Counted from the stretch's first letter, positions 49,143 through 61,600 are shown. The stretch is 64,000 nucleotides of DNA from Tubulanus polymorphus (GCF_964204645.1 NC_134033.1:9088231-9152230), one strand, 5' to 3'. Program-made: numbers and translations. Notes: generated by a model from the letters alone, not told the origin.

Positions 49143-49763
49143 TTTAATACTATATTTTTTATTAAAATTGATTTTAGAAGTTCAATGATTTATATCATGC
49201 ATTATTTCAATCACACTTTACTAACACTTTTAATGTTTAAAAATCTAACTCACACAAATATAAATATTGAAATAATGTTGTAAATATATCTATATATCTA
49301 TTCTATAAGAGCTTACACTTTTAAATGTTATTCATTTACATGAATATTTTAAGAGTAATAGGGATAATAGGCTTTCAGGTTAAAGGTTGAATGGTCGAGT
49401 TCATTAATAAAAAATATTAAAAGTAATTTAAAACTATAATATATTTTCATAACCGTGTGTATTTCAGTTGAATAATAGAATTATTATTATTATTAAAATA
49501 TATTTGATTATATGAATTTGTGTAATTTGGATTATATGAAATAAATCAATTGGTCGCGGAGCGGAGCGGTAGCGAAGTGGAGCGACCAATTGATTTAATA
49601 CAATATGCTTTTTAAATTATTGATATCTTAGAATAAATATTTAGTTATAATATAAAATACACACGGTTATGAAAATATATTATAGTTTTAAATTACTTTG
49701 TTTTGTTTTTTAATTTGCTCGACCGTTCGACCTTTGGCTTGAAAGCCTATTATCCCTATTACT
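49029..49763 (-). repeat. Polinton right terminal inverted repeat
   Basis: 735 bp, inverse of 31,011-31,743. This copy keeps the zinc-finger frame that the left copy has lost by a 2-bp deletion. Confidence 0.93.
49354..49763. repeat. 410-bp imperfect palindrome in right TIR
   Basis: Same structure as 31,011-31,420: AGTAATAGGG at 49,354 and CCCTATTACT at 49,754-49,763 bound a palindrome with the GC-rich stem-loop at about 49,543-49,596. Confidence 0.9.
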
Positions 49764-49769
49764 GGCAAG
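49764..49769. other. Polinton target-site duplication, right (GGCAAG)
   Basis: Second copy of the 6-bp duplication. BEL coding sequence resumes here. Confidence 0.95.
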
Positions 49770-49863
49770 TATTCCTCGTAATCTGAGTACTCGTCAAGCA
49801 GCAGATTTAGCCCGGCAAAGAATCAGAAATGTATATAAAGACGTTGCCGATGACGTCTGTTAA
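49770..49863 (+). pseudogene. BEL integrase C terminus, beyond the Polinton
   Basis: About 31 codons of the BEL polyprotein follow the Polinton. If the Polinton and one GGCAAG are ignored, the codon split at 31,009-31,010 is completed by the base at 49,770 and the frame continues to TAA at 49,861-49,863 without a stop. This shows that the insertion was clean and fell in an otherwise continuous frame. The residues are basic and have no domain of their own. Confidence 0.88.
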
Positions 49864-49963
49864 TGGTACTTATCGGTATTTCTGTAAATAGTTAATTTGT
49901 GAACAACTTTATAATTTCAGATAGAGAAAGTAATAGTACATAGTTATTTTGTTGTGGCCGGAG

Positions 49964-50272
49964 TGTCGCGAATATATCATTCGGCGTATATGGTTGTATT
50001 TATGTTGTAGTTTTCATTCATGGTTGTTGTATCATATCAATCCATATAATTCATGTGATAATCCCTTTTCAGTACTGTACAGGTTGTTTACTAGATTCTA
50101 TCCAATAGTTGTACAGATTTGACACAATGTAATCTCAATATCATTTATATGAACGTATGGGCAGAATAAATCAGTGCTGTTATAGATCTTTCAACGATAA
50201 GGAAGTCTCGTCGTTCGTAGTCGTTTTCTCTCGGACCTAGGGAATTCTTTGGAGTCCTCGATAGTATGGACA
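49964..50272 (+). repeat. BEL 3' LTR
   Basis: 309 bp, identical to the 5' LTR except at two positions near its 3' end. About 100 bp of untranslated sequence separates it from the polyprotein stop. A clear polypurine tract is not obvious; AGATAGAGAAAG at about 49,919-49,930 is the best purine run. Confidence 0.95.
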
Positions 50273-50277
50273 ATCTT
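50273..50277. other. BEL target-site duplication, right (ATCTT)
   Basis: Matches 25,243-25,247. Confidence 0.92.
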
Positions 50278-50364
50278 ACCTCGTGAGAAACTAACTCAGA
50301 CTGTACGCTGAACAGTATTATCTACGACTCTATATCGATTGTTGTGTTTTATACTGCTTACTGA

Positions 50365-50967
50365 TCAGTACTTAGCCCTTAGCACACCATAGAGGGTGAA
50401 GATATCATCGGTGGCTGTTCCGTAGTTCCTTGTATGGTTCAAACTATGGTTGAACACCACCGCTCTACAGTTCACCGATATGTTTGATGAGTACCCAAGG
50501 AGCATTGAAATGGTCTCACCGGGATGGCATATTGGGAGCAAGTCCCCACTTGGCTTGACGTCCTTAAACATTGAGTCTCCGAGCAAGAGTATCGGCCGGC
50601 CCATCGTCCTCTTCTGCATGACTTCCTGCAGTTTCGCCAGCTACCCATCGAGGTCTTCTGGCCTCCCGCCACTCTCAGCTACCATACCCCTCAACTGTTC
50701 CGATAACTCTCTGAAGCGCTTTCGCCCAAGTGGGTGCAGTTTCCTCTTCATTGATGTCTTCAAACCCAAGATAATTGCACCTACGACCAAGTGGCCTGGC
50801 TCGAACACATTCCGCTCGGCCGATGCCACAAGCTCCTTCATGGATGGACTGTCATTGTTTGTGTCTGGCCGGAACGTACGGATAAACCGGGCTACTTCTT
50901 GTGTTAGCTTCCGCTTCATATCTTGCGTCATCCTATCGAGACTATCTAACTGTAGTACATCCATCAT
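50365..50967 (-). pseudogene. SGNH-hydrolase-like ORF at 3' side of Gypsy
   Basis: A minus-strand frame from ATG 50,967 has 108 residues ending at a TAG (50,641-50,643), then stays open in the same frame to 50,365 (about 200 codons in all). The second part contains 'GRPILLLGDSMFKDV' and 'CHPGETISMLLGY', matching block I (GDS) and the following strand of SGNH-type esterases. The later GxND block is not recognisable ('VVFNHSLNHTRN' stands in its place). The first part is helical and charged with no motif. It lies downstream of the Gypsy integrase in the same direction, so it may be an extra ORF of that element, or a separate LINE ORF1 remnant, since CR1-type LINEs carry an esterase domain. Confidence 0.5.
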
Positions 50968-51286
50968 GAAACTAAAGGAAAAAGAGAAATTAAAGAACGA
51001 TTAAGGCAACCCGTATGGGATAGGAAAGACAGCACATATGACCATAGATAGGTAATGGCGTCTCCACTGCCAAACATCTGATTTTGGCTAAGCCGATTCC
51101 CTTTGTCGCAGTTCCAAACCTCTACGCAGCCAGGTGTCCTTTTTGAGGGCGATGCGCCTCCAAGTTGCCTCGAAGCAATGACAAGGCCGCGCCTTATGGC
51201 AATGTGTCATCTCATAGGCGTATCACTTTGGAAGCTTCAGAGTGCCCCGCGGTCGAGGCTGGCGTTGAGGTTCAACGGCATCCAAT

Positions 51287-51369
51287 GGCGCACGGTCATC
51301 AACAGGCGGTCTTTGAACAGTACCATTCGGCGTGCGGTCATCAACAGGCGGTCTTTGAACAGTACCATT
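51287..51369. repeat. 42-bp tandem duplication
   Basis: Two adjacent copies start 'GGCG(C/T)(A/G)CGGTCATCAACAGG' at 51,287 and 51,329 and are nearly identical. They lie just beyond the integrase 3' end. Confidence 0.85.
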
Positions 51370-51387
51370 GGCCACGGTTGCATCGGG

Positions 51388-52620
51388 CTAATTAGGCTCA
51401 TGTGCCACCGGGGGCGGGATTCTCACTGGAGCAGGTGTTGCTTTTGGCCAAACCCACACAGTGTCCTCAAGTATCGGGTTTTCTGATGATGCATCCGAGT
51501 CAGTTGACCCATCCTCTTCAGCAACGGGGAGTGATGAAGTTTTTTTCCGTTTTAACCTCCCAGTGGGTTTTATTTCCTTAGGGCAATCCTTTCTGATATC
51601 ACCGTAACACAACTTCATATCATTAAAGTGTACTACCCTGGTCTTTTTCTGTCCGCTCACTGGGGATACTCTTACCTCGGACACGCGCTCAATAACAGTA
51701 TACGGCCCCTTCCACTTGTGGTGGAATTTTGACGCCTCCCCCTGTTTCAGGAAATGGCTTAGCAACCAGACACGGTGACCCTCCTGGTAACCACCACGCT
51801 TGGCAAACCTGTCATATGCCAATTTCTGGCGCCTCTGAGCAGCCTGCAGACGGTCTCTCACATGGTGATGGGCATAGTCTAGGCGGTCAGTCAGGTCATG
51901 GCCGTATTTGGTCGCACCTGAAGGGTTCGGGTTCCCAACCATGATGTCGATGGGTAATACCATTTCCTCCCCGAAGGTTAGATAAAATGGTGTTTCCTGG
52001 GTTGACATCTGGATGCTGGAACGAAAAGCCATCAGGCATGCGGGCAAATGGTCATCCCAATTGGTACCCTTATCATTGACGGCGACTGTCAGTGTTGACT
52101 TCAGTGTCTTGTTGAGGTTCTCAACCTGACCATTGCCCATTGGATGGTATGCTGTCGTTCGTGTCTTATCGATGCCTAATATGGTACACATCTCAGCAAA
52201 TACCCTGGATTCAAAGTTGGAACCACGATCGGAATGAATGCTTTCTGGGCAGCCGAATCTGCATACCCATTCGTTCACCAGGATTCGGGCAACAACGTGC
52301 GCCTTCTCACTACGAATGGCCCATGCTTCTGGCCATTTAGTAAATGCGTCCTGGGCGGCGAGGATGTAAACATTTCCATGGCGAGTACGGGGTAATGGGC
52401 CCACAATGTCGACATGAAGGCGCTGACCACGCCTCCCAATAGGAGTAGGGATAAGTGGGGCCTTTGGACGTTTCGGTGGGGATTTACATTCCTGGCAGAT
52501 TGCGCACTCTTTAACAAAAGTTCTTACTCTTGTGGTCAACCCCGGGCACCAAAACCTTTGGCGGGCTTTGTGTTCTGTTTTTGCCCTTCCAAGGTGCTTT
52601 CCAGCAAACCCCTGATGCAA
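51388..52620 (-). pseudogene. Gypsy integrase
   Basis: This 410-codon minus-strand frame starts within the zinc-binding region ('GLTTRVRTFVKECAICQECK', the HHCC cysteines) and contains the full integrase core: aspartate in 'LHVDIVGPLPRTRHG' near 70, aspartate in 'ESIHSDRGSNFESRV' near 127-141 and glutamate in 'GNGQVENLNKTLKSTL' near 162-178. A chromo-like or GPY/F-type region ('FHHKWKGPYTVIERVSE') follows and the frame ends in a proline-rich tail. The core looks intact, but upstream pol segments are broken, so this is part of a dead polyprotein. A related fragment is at 17,605-17,892. Confidence 0.92.
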
Positions 52621-52671
52621 TTCCTTAATTGCTTTTGGTGCAAGGCATGCAGGCAGGACAGTGCGGTACTG

Positions 52672-52963
52672 CTATTTCGTGGAGTCTGTGGGTGGCTTGA
52701 AGAGCAGTAGACTATCATGAAGTACTAGCCTCTCAATCAGACCATAAAGACTCCGAGCCAACTTCCCACACTGCTGCAGTTCTGCAACAGATGGTTTTGC
52801 CTTACTCGTCTCCAGCGTTCTTATTACAGAGTAAATATCAGGGTCGCTTCGCTGTGCCAATTTAATTTCGGCTCGGTGTAAGCAATCACGATCAACTTTG
52901 ACATTTGCTACGAGTGGTGACTTAGGGAGGCCTGTTGGCCCACAACTTGGGCAGATTCCGTGC
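52672..52963 (-). pseudogene. Gypsy RNase H/connection remnant
   Basis: A minus-strand frame, best read from 'HGICPSCGPTGLPKSPLVAN' at about 52,960 to 'LFKPPTDST' at 52,672, represents the region between RNase H and the integrase zinc finger of Gypsy Pol ('EIKLAQRSDPDIYSVIRTLE'). Most of RNase H that should precede it is absent: the RT frame ends in 'PDGSERIIE' at 52,964 and this tail follows directly in another frame. An internal deletion of a few hundred base pairs is therefore inferred. Confidence 0.7.
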
Positions 52964-54409
52964 TTACTCAATGATCCTCTCGCTCCCGTCTGGTTGGGCC
53001 TGAGACAATTTCCCACCAATTGCCCGTTTACTAGCGTCGAAGTCCAGTATAAAAGTGCCACCTGAGACGGTGAAAACTGGGAATGCTAGAATCGGTGGAT
53101 TGATAAGTCTGTCTTTCAAGGTCTGGAATGAGTCTTCCTGTTCTTTACGCCAAACGAACGGGTTATTCTTCCTCGTAAGGCGATGCAATGGTGCGGCTAG
53201 AGAGGAGAAGTCTGGGATATATCGAGAGTAGTATGTGACGAGTCCCATGAAGCTACGTAATTCCGCCACATTCTTTGGGACCGGCCAGTCTCTTACCACC
53301 TCTTACTTTGAACTGTCTGCCTCGATTCCAGCTGAACTTACAATCCTGCCCAGGAACTTTATTTTCCGCCTCATAAGTTTGCATTTTCTTGGTTTCAGCT
53401 TCAAGTTGGCATTCCGTAGGTATGTGAAAACACCATCCAGCCTTTCCACATGAGTTTCCAGGTCTGAAGAGAACACGACAACATCGTCGAGGTAGATGAG
53501 GCACGTTTTCCACGCAACCTCATCGAGGACCATAGACATGAGTCGTGAGAATGCAGCTGGGGCATTAGTCACCCCAAACGACATCACATTCCACTCGTAC
53601 AAGTGCCTATCAGTGGTGAACGCCGTCTTTTGCTTGTGTTGTTCCTTGATTGGCACTTGCCAGTATGAGCTGGTCATGTCGAGGCTAGAAAACCAGACTG
53701 AACCAGCCAGGGCTTCGAGTGTACTATCAATCCGCCCGAGGGGGTGGCTGTCCTTGACCGTGCACTCGTTCAACTTTCGGTAGTCGCAGCACAAACGAAG
53801 AGTGCCGTCGGCCTTCTTGGCTAGGACAATTGGGCTTGCCCATGCACTATGCGATTCCCGTATCAAGCCCCTATCAAGCAACTCTTTTGTGGTAGTATCT
53901 ACAAAGTCTCGACGTGCCGGTGGCATACGCCGCGGTTGTTGTTTAATTGGCTTCGCCTCACCAGTGTCAATCTCAAAGTCCATGATTTTGGTCTTACCGA
54001 TATCAAAATCGTTCCGTGAAAAGACGTTTCGGTTTTTGTGTATGACAGCAACCAACTGTTCCTTTATTTTGGTCGGAATGTCCAGGTCTGGGACTCCTAG
54101 TTCCCCCAGGAGGTTCTGTAGATCAGAGTCATGTGGTGTCTTGTCGAACTCTTGTACTACTTGCTGTTTGGTACCTTCGTTAAGAGACATTACTTCAAGC
54201 GATTGCAGAGGGCAAAAACACCCAATAGGTTGGCCGCGTTTGACTCTATAGGTGCAATCTGAGAAGTTGGCCAGTCTTACAGGTACCTTGTCGTCCTTTG
54301 GTACCACAAGTGACTTTCCCGTACAGAACTCAGACCGTTTGCTACCCTCGATGATCCCCGGCATATAGTTTCCCATGGAGTTGCGTTTGATGTAACCTTC
54401 AACTACCAC
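52964..54409 (-). pseudogene. Gypsy reverse transcriptase
   Basis: Two collinear minus-strand frames (54,409-53,303 and 53,299-52,964) are in the same frame, separated by one stop after 'GIEADSSK' (about 53,303). The RT contains 'PARRDFVDTTTKELLDRGLI', 'RLCCDYRKLNECTVKDSHPL', 'SSLDMTSSYWQVPIKEQHKQ' and the catalytic 'LIYLDDVVVFS' near 53,480-53,512, then 'ELRSFMGLVTYYSRYIPDF' and the start of RNase H ('FILDFDASKRAIGG'). The catalytic aspartates are present, but the stop and the loss of RNase H downstream make the element inactive. The protease part lies upstream in other frames. Confidence 0.92.
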
Positions 54410-54972
54410 CTCTTGAGCCAGCTGGAATATACTGGGTCCGGCTTACGTAGACCCTGCACGCCTTTGGCCGAGACTGTCCTTGCTGGAGCGGGACTTCCGT
54501 CGGTCCAATCCTGAGGGAACGGTTTTCAAAGTTGACCGCACACCCATGTTTGTCGAGGAAATCACTACCCAACAGCAGGTCCTGGGAGAGGTCATCCGCA
54601 ATTATCATTGGGTGCTCGATCTTCATACCCCCAATTTCGAGCGCAACGTTAGCAATACCCCAGAGACATCTCCTGTCCAGTTGCCGTCACGAGAGATCCA
54701 TTAACCGGGGACAGGGAATCGCTACACTTAGAGCTCTCCCATACTGAAGCCTGCAGCACGGTACACGCTGCTCCAGTGTCAATTAGAAGTACTTTATTCT
54801 TCTCCCCATTCACCCGTCCACTACAGTAAAGCCCAGTATCGTGTAGTGTTAACTGGCCTATGTTCAGGCTATCTGTCGAAACCTTTGCCAACTCATTCGT
54901 AAGACAAGGACCATCTGCAGGTATGTCATTAGAATGAGAGATATCGGCATTGAATGAGGCGCGCCTACTCAT
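54399..54972 (-). pseudogene. Gypsy aspartic protease
   Basis: The protease is split over two frames. 54,972-54,649 has 'GRVNGEKNKVLLIDTGAACT', with the catalytic DTGA of retropepsins, and 54,626-54,399 has 'IIADDLSQDLLLGSDFLDKH', the C-terminal strand block before the RT. A frameshift lies between them (about 54,630-54,650) and another at the junction with the RT frame near 54,409. A shift also separates it from gag, next to the (TA)n expansion. It would have cleaved the Gag-Pol precursor. Confidence 0.85.
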
Positions 54973-54980
54973 ATCCTTAG

Positions 54981-56315
<1,335 letters not shown>

Positions 56316-56334
56316 TCTTATCGGCTCAATTTAG

Positions 56335-56622
56335 GATAGGAATTATGATAAAATGAAATGAAGTAAGTCAAGCCTATGTCCCAAAAACACAAAATTATAA
56401 ATTTCGTTCGCAAAACGGTTATAAAATATAGGTCACAGCATGTATCGGGCGAAATACTACTGCTGGATTCCTTCAATATACCAGATAGATCTAATTATAG
56501 CCCTACTTCTGTTCATTTAGGGCCGGCCGGGACACTAAAATATACAATTTAGCGACGCTTCACAAAAATAGCTTCAACACCACAAATAGGTTCAATTTCA
56601 ATCCCACAATCGCTGCCACCAA
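56335..56622 (-). other. Gypsy leader and primer-binding site
   Basis: Untranslated leader between gag start and LTR. On the minus strand TTGGTGGCAGCG (plus 56,611-56,622) fits a primer-binding site, directly next to TGTAATAGTATTGCC, which would be the LTR edge at 56,623. Confidence 0.6.
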
Positions 56623-58127
56623 TGTAATAGTATTGCCTCTATTGTGTGTGTGACAATAGAGCACAAATAAATCCTTTAAAGAAACAGATCACGATCGATT
56701 GAACACTAACAAAAGATAGTAACCACTTGCCTCCGTTTTATTCACGCAAAAGGTAGAAAGTTTCTTTTGTCCAATGTCGTATAGCGCCAGGAGTTTTTTT
56801 ATGTCATAATTTTTTTACCTCATGCGTAACTCAATTATAGCAGAGTTGATAGTTTAATTATCAATTATTAATTTATAAATAAATTAGCATTATTAATCTA
56901 ATTATTGGATTGATTATTATTAAGAGATATGACATAATAAACATATATATAATGCACAGATATGGATGTTATATATAACGCAAAGATATGGATGTTATAA
57001 TGATAATGTATTTCTACTCGCATAGAAATGAGACTAAAGTTTTCCTGTTTGGATATTCTAAAAGCTTATAAGTCCTTTGCCAAGGATATGAATGGTTTGT
57101 GATGATATTATGTTAACTAAATTCATTTGTTGGTTGAACGATTTCAATTAATATCGCAATATTTAGCATTCGTGATATGATCAATATGATAGAGGTATGG
57201 CCATTTTTCTATTGTTTATGTTAGCAAAAGATTGCATTTGATATAGAAGGCTTTAAAATGTTTTGATGTATGGTTGAGATTTTCAAAATAAATGTTATGC
57301 TTACATGAGATAATTGGAACTAGATGTTTTATTTCATTTTTATCAAGTATCGATGGATGTCTTTCGATGATGTGCAGTTAGCCCATTAGAGTTTGCCTTA
57401 AAATACTTTTCTCTCAGTCTAAGCTGAATTTAATTCATACCGCCGTTACAGTACCATAAAATTAACACAAAATCTTTAGCGTCATTGGAATAGGACGTCC
57501 CCTGTTTCACATCCGGCAGGTGTGTTGACGGTGGGTAAGTTTAATAAGGTACACCAAATCTATTAAAACGATCGCTATTTTAAAATCAAATCATTCCGAA
57601 GAAATTGGGGATTCGAACCTATCGGATATATACTGGTACTCGGCGTCTTTCCACTTAACAAAACATCGTCAATTACATTAGTTCTTATTATTGCTAAGTA
57701 GCGGCGCTACCGGTACTGTCGATCGGACATTAGAAACTTTCTACCTTTTGCTTTATTCACACCGGAGAGAGAGCTTCTTCCGGTCTCCACAGTTACACTA
57801 TTTTGAGGCGCATGGACTCGAACACTAAACGACGGAACCGGACTATGATAAAACCGGCCCATCACATCAACAGAATATTTGTAAAGAAGCATTCATTTAC
57901 TGTTCACAAGTTTTAAAAGACATTGAAGTGAAGTAAGTGAAGTTAACTGTCGTATAGGCTAATATTTTCACCACACTGAATTGACTGCTAATATCTAGTG
58001 TCACATTCAGCATAATCAATCAGTCATCTTAAGTGGAACAAACAAATTGCCGGTGTCGTGGCATTTGCTGCATGGCTGGTTCAGTTCAGTAAGTCAGTCA
58101 GTAGAAATTGGTTTTTCCATCTCAAGT
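56623..58127. other. Putative Gypsy 5' LTR start and unassigned sequence
   Basis: The LTR edge at 56,623 is inferred from the primer-binding site; no second LTR copy was found in the window, so its far end is unknown. A ~27-bp word around 'TTTTATTCACGCAAAAGGTAG' (56,738) recurs inverted at about 57,735-57,762, bracketing ~1 kb of AT-rich sequence. No gene is seen. Confidence 0.45.
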
Positions 58128-58435
58128 TCGTCGGTATTGTTGTCGATTGACGACCGTTCCTTTGAGCAGGGTAGATTTTGATGGTGCTGTAACGGAGACA
58201 TACTGCCTTGTATGTCGATATCTTCCAGGCCACACGCAGTACAGGTTCTCGCAGAAGCGTTACCTGATAGTTTTGGTCGAGTTTCTTCCTTCCATTGATG
58301 TAAAATTCGACTTTTAAGAGGTCCATGGAACGTAAATCGAGACACTATGGAGGCGGCCATGTTACATTGTTCACGTGATAAAATACTGAAATCTGATTGG
58401 ATCCATATATTCCGCGGATGATGGCGGACGGGTTA
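58128..58435. repeat. Dispersed repeat B, copy 1
   Basis: Matches 62,461-62,757 with shared words such as 'AGAGGTCCATGGAACGTAAA', 'CATGTTACATTGTTCACGTG' and 'AAATACTGAAATCTGATTGG'. The minus strand stays partly open in both copies ('SRFTFHGPL', 'GNASA(R/G)TC.AC'), so it may derive from a coding region. Confidence 0.7.
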
Positions 58436-58454
58436 AACCTGTCCTATACGGGCC

Positions 58455-58606
58455 AAATTCGGTTTTCGTATCTAGTCGACTAGTGGTTCGGAACTAATAA
58501 CCGAATGCGCTTGATTTTCGAACTATTTCCGGGATATAGTTCCGACTAACGGACATTCGGTTTCCTTTAGTTCGACTATAGTCGACTAACTCATATAACC
58601 GAATTT
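58455..58606. repeat. Foldback element, TTCGGTT family, copy 2
   Basis: About 152 bp with imperfect inverted ends AAATTCGGTT...AACCGAATTT and inner GTCGACTA words. Related to 21,882-22,095. Confidence 0.75.
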
Positions 58607-58897
58607 CTTAAAACATCCTACGAGTTGTGACTTACAAAATCATCACTAAAACGCTCACAATAGTCTACAATAGACAATCAATATAGTGTTTGTGGAATAG
58701 CACTCGTATTCAATGTTCACATTTTTACGAAGTAAGTAGGTGAAGTTACCTTGTTGATATCATTATTTTCACTGGATCAACTACTGATGTCCAATGTCAC
58801 ATTTAGAACAATCAATCAATCGCCTCGAGTGAACAAACAAGTAGCCTCTGCTGCATGGTTCAGTTTGTCAGTAGTGGTATAGTAGTATTGTATGTAT

Positions 58898-61600
58898 TTG
58901 TCAAGTTCAAGTTCAAGTTCAAGTTCAAATTTATTTCACAGAAAGCATGACAGGCTAAGTACACAGGTTGAGAGAAAACAAACAATAAAATTTACATTTT
59001 TTTTAAAGCACAATTATAAAAAGAGAGAGAGAACAGTAGCTTTCAGTGTGGGCCAAGCAAAGCCTTTAGGCCGCTGTCGCAAACACCCAGGGAAAAAAAC
59101 GAAAGGGAAATGAAGAAACAAAGGGGAAGGAAATGAGAGTTCATGATTTTTGATAATTTCAGAGGAGTTTATATGAGTAAGCTAGAGGGTTCAGGAGAGT
59201 GAGCAATTATAACAATTAGGGTTATTACATTGATGGATATCATTGTAGGCGGAGGTGAGATATGGTCTGAGTTTACGTTTTAAATTTTGTTTGCTTGTTT
59301 GTAGGATGTCATTGGAAAAAGGTAGTTTTCGCCAGATGTTTGAAAGAATGTTTTGAGGTGAATTTTGATGCGGGGTTGGCGGTGTTTGTTTTGAAAATAA
59401 AGAATATGCGTGGTCTAAATATGTGCTTTTTCTGATGTTGACTAAAGGAGATAAGTTTTCCGCGGTGAAGTAATTAGAAAAGCAATGGGGTGAAGATTTG
59501 ATGGTGTTTTGAATGAAAAGTGCGCTTTTAAGGATGAGGACATCATTGATTTTGAGGATTTCAAGATTTTAAAAAAGTGGGTGTGTGTGTGCAGTGTACT
59601 TAGAGTTGGTGATTATTCGAACAATCATCTTTTGGATTAGGAGGCATTTTTATTATAAGGCGAGTGACCCCAAGCCAACAAGCCATAGTTCAAATGAGGA
59701 TAGACTAAGGTGTAGTAAAGAGAAAGCAAATTTTGTGTGTCTAGGATGTTTTTAGTTTTGTTTATGATACCAGTAACTTGGGAAATTTTCTTGTGTATTT
59801 TGTCGATATGTGGTTTCCAGTTCAGATTTTCATGTATTGTCAAACCGAGGAAATCTATTTGTTTTACTCTTTCAAGTTCAAAGTTGCCTATTTTGATTTG
59901 TTGTACGTGGTTTATGAATGTTCTTCTCTGATAATTATGAAATATGATATATTTAGTTTTGTTCAGATTAGGGGTTAGTTTATTAGCGATAAGCCAGTCA
60001 TTCAATATGTTTAGGTTATAATTAATATACTGTGTGAGTGTGTTGAGGTGTGTATGAGAAGCAATGCAATTTGTATCGTCAGCGAATAATATGCCTTCAT
60101 GTTTACCAACGAGGCATAGATATCATTGATGTAAATTAGAAAAAGAAGTGGACCTAGGATGGAACCCTGGGGTACACCGATGTTTGAGGACAGTGTAGTG
60201 GAGTTGTAGGATTTGTACGAAACGTATTGTTGACGATTAGAATATGAGGATAACCAATCTCTTGCTATTCCTCGGATGCCGTAATGTTCAAGTTTATCTA
60301 GTAGTATATCGTGGTTAAGAGTGTCAAAAGCCTTCGAAAGGTCCAGGAAAATGCCTATTGTCCATGCATGGTTATTTATAGAGTTAGAAATTCTGTCTAT
60401 GAGTTCGAGTATTGCATGTTCGGTTGAATCGCTGTGTCGGAAACCATATTGGTTAGGAAAAAGGTGTTTGTCAATGAATTTAGAAAGTCGTTTATGTACA
60501 AGTTTTTCGTAGATTTTGGAAAGTGAATTTAGTAGTGAAATGGGTCGATAATTTTCGATCAGTTTTATGTCACCTTTTTTTATGTAAAGGTGTTATTTTA
60601 GCTATTTTAAGTAAATCGGGGAATTTGCCTGTTGAGAAGGATTGATTTAAAAGGCAAGTTAGTGGGTATGATATGTGGTTAATGATTCTCTGTAGGGTGT
60701 ATGTGGAAATGTTGTCATGACCACTTGAGTGTTTTGTTTTGAGATTATTTATAGTTTCTATGACTTATCTTTCGCACACTGGCATGAGGAAGAAGTTAGA
60801 GTCGGATCTAGGTAAATTGTTCAGGTAGTGTTGAGATGGCATTTGAGCCAAGGGAAGTTCATTCGCTAGATGTTCACCAATTTTATTGAAGTGATTGTTA
60901 AAGGAGTTGGCAATTTTGAATGGGTCGATAGTCTTAATGTTGTTAATTTTGAATGAGTGTGTAATGAATGTCTTGTTTATTATTAGTTTTCCCGATATCT
61001 TCCCTCAGGATTTTATGTTGTCTTTTATGTTGCCGTTTGCTATTTTTAAGGATTTTTAGTAGTGAAGTTTTTTGGAAAGTCTAATGATTGAGTTAAGTTT
61101 GTTTCTGTATGTTTTGAAGTTGTGTAGTTCGATAGCACGTAGGATTTAATTTTTTTATAGACATTAGGTGTATGTATTTTTTATCTTTGTTGTAGATTGA
61201 TTGAAGTATGCCTTTAAATATCCATGGGCATTTTGGTGTGTTGTAGTTGTTTTGTTTCAGTTTTTTTGATGTGGTTTCTGAATTAATTATAGTGCTTAAC
61301 GTCGCTGAAAATGATTCGAATGTTTCGTTTATTGAAACGTTGTTGTTAAGGAGTGTTGGGAAGTCAATATTGCTGAGTTTATCACATATATTGTTAAATC
61401 CTTGTTCACTGATAAAAGTTTTTGTGTATGTTTGTTTACTATTGGGTTTTTGTTTTGTTCTGTGACTACACGCAAAAGTGATAAAATGGTCCGAGAGTGG
61501 TGTTGTAAGGATGCCCGAGTAATAGTTATGTCAGTTAGTAAATATGTTGTCAATTAGAGTGGTGTAGTGTATTTGAGATTAATGGGTTAATACAATGTTA
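58898..61600 (-). pseudogene. LINE (Jockey/CR1-like) on minus strand
   Basis: Read leftward, the element begins in the end of the endonuclease/linker region near 61,560 ('ILTTPLSDHFITFACSH'), continues through 'NYRPISLLNSLSKIYEKLV' (about 60,490-60,550), 'IFLDLSKAFDTLNHDILLDK' (about 60,300-60,355), 'GVPQGSILGPLLFLIYINDI' (about 60,120-60,180), a catalytic 'FADDTN' (about 60,080-60,095) and the thumb at 59,637-60,005 ('QIDFLGLTIHENLNWKPHID'). The 3' end is marked by AATAAA and a tandem hexamer tail (AACTTG)n at about 58,898-58,928. Several frame changes occur between these blocks, so it is inactive, although the FADD box looks intact. It is 5'-truncated, as usual. It is related to but distinct from the copy at 14,459-17,151, which has an (ATT)n tail. 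Confidence 0.85.

Larger units (their letters stand above)
31011..49763 (+). mobile_element. Polinton/Maverick element, 18,753 bp
   Basis: The element is bounded by AGTAATAGGG...CCCTATTACT with ~735-bp terminal inverted repeats and a 6-bp target duplication, all as in Polintons, whose ends start 5'-AG. It encodes a protein-primed family B DNA polymerase, retroviral-type integrase with chromodomain, FtsK/A32-like packaging ATPase, double-jelly-roll major capsid protein and a penton-like protein. Genes run rightward from 31.6 to 43.6 kb and leftward from 49.1 to 43.7 kb. Base composition is far more AT-rich than the flanks. Several ORFs carry single lesions, and no adenain-like protease was recognised. 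Confidence 0.97.
25248..50272 (+). mobile_element. BEL/Pao LTR retrotransposon, split by a Polinton
   Basis: The element has 309-bp LTRs at 25,248-25,556 and 49,964-50,272, starting TG and ending CA, which differ at only two positions (A/C and T/C near their 3' ends). Between them lie Gag-protease, RT-RNase H and integrase. Without the 18,753-bp Polinton and one 6-bp duplication it measures about 6.27 kb, normal for BEL/Pao. The reading frame has a frameshift at about 27,370-27,440 and an in-frame TAG at 28,555, so the copy is defective despite its young LTRs. Confidence 0.95.

Noticed and set aside
50450-51004. 184-codon plus-strand open frame
   Set aside because: It is antisense to the SGNH-like minus-strand frame, which has recognisable block I wording. 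The plus-strand translation is Ser/Cys-rich and without motifs.
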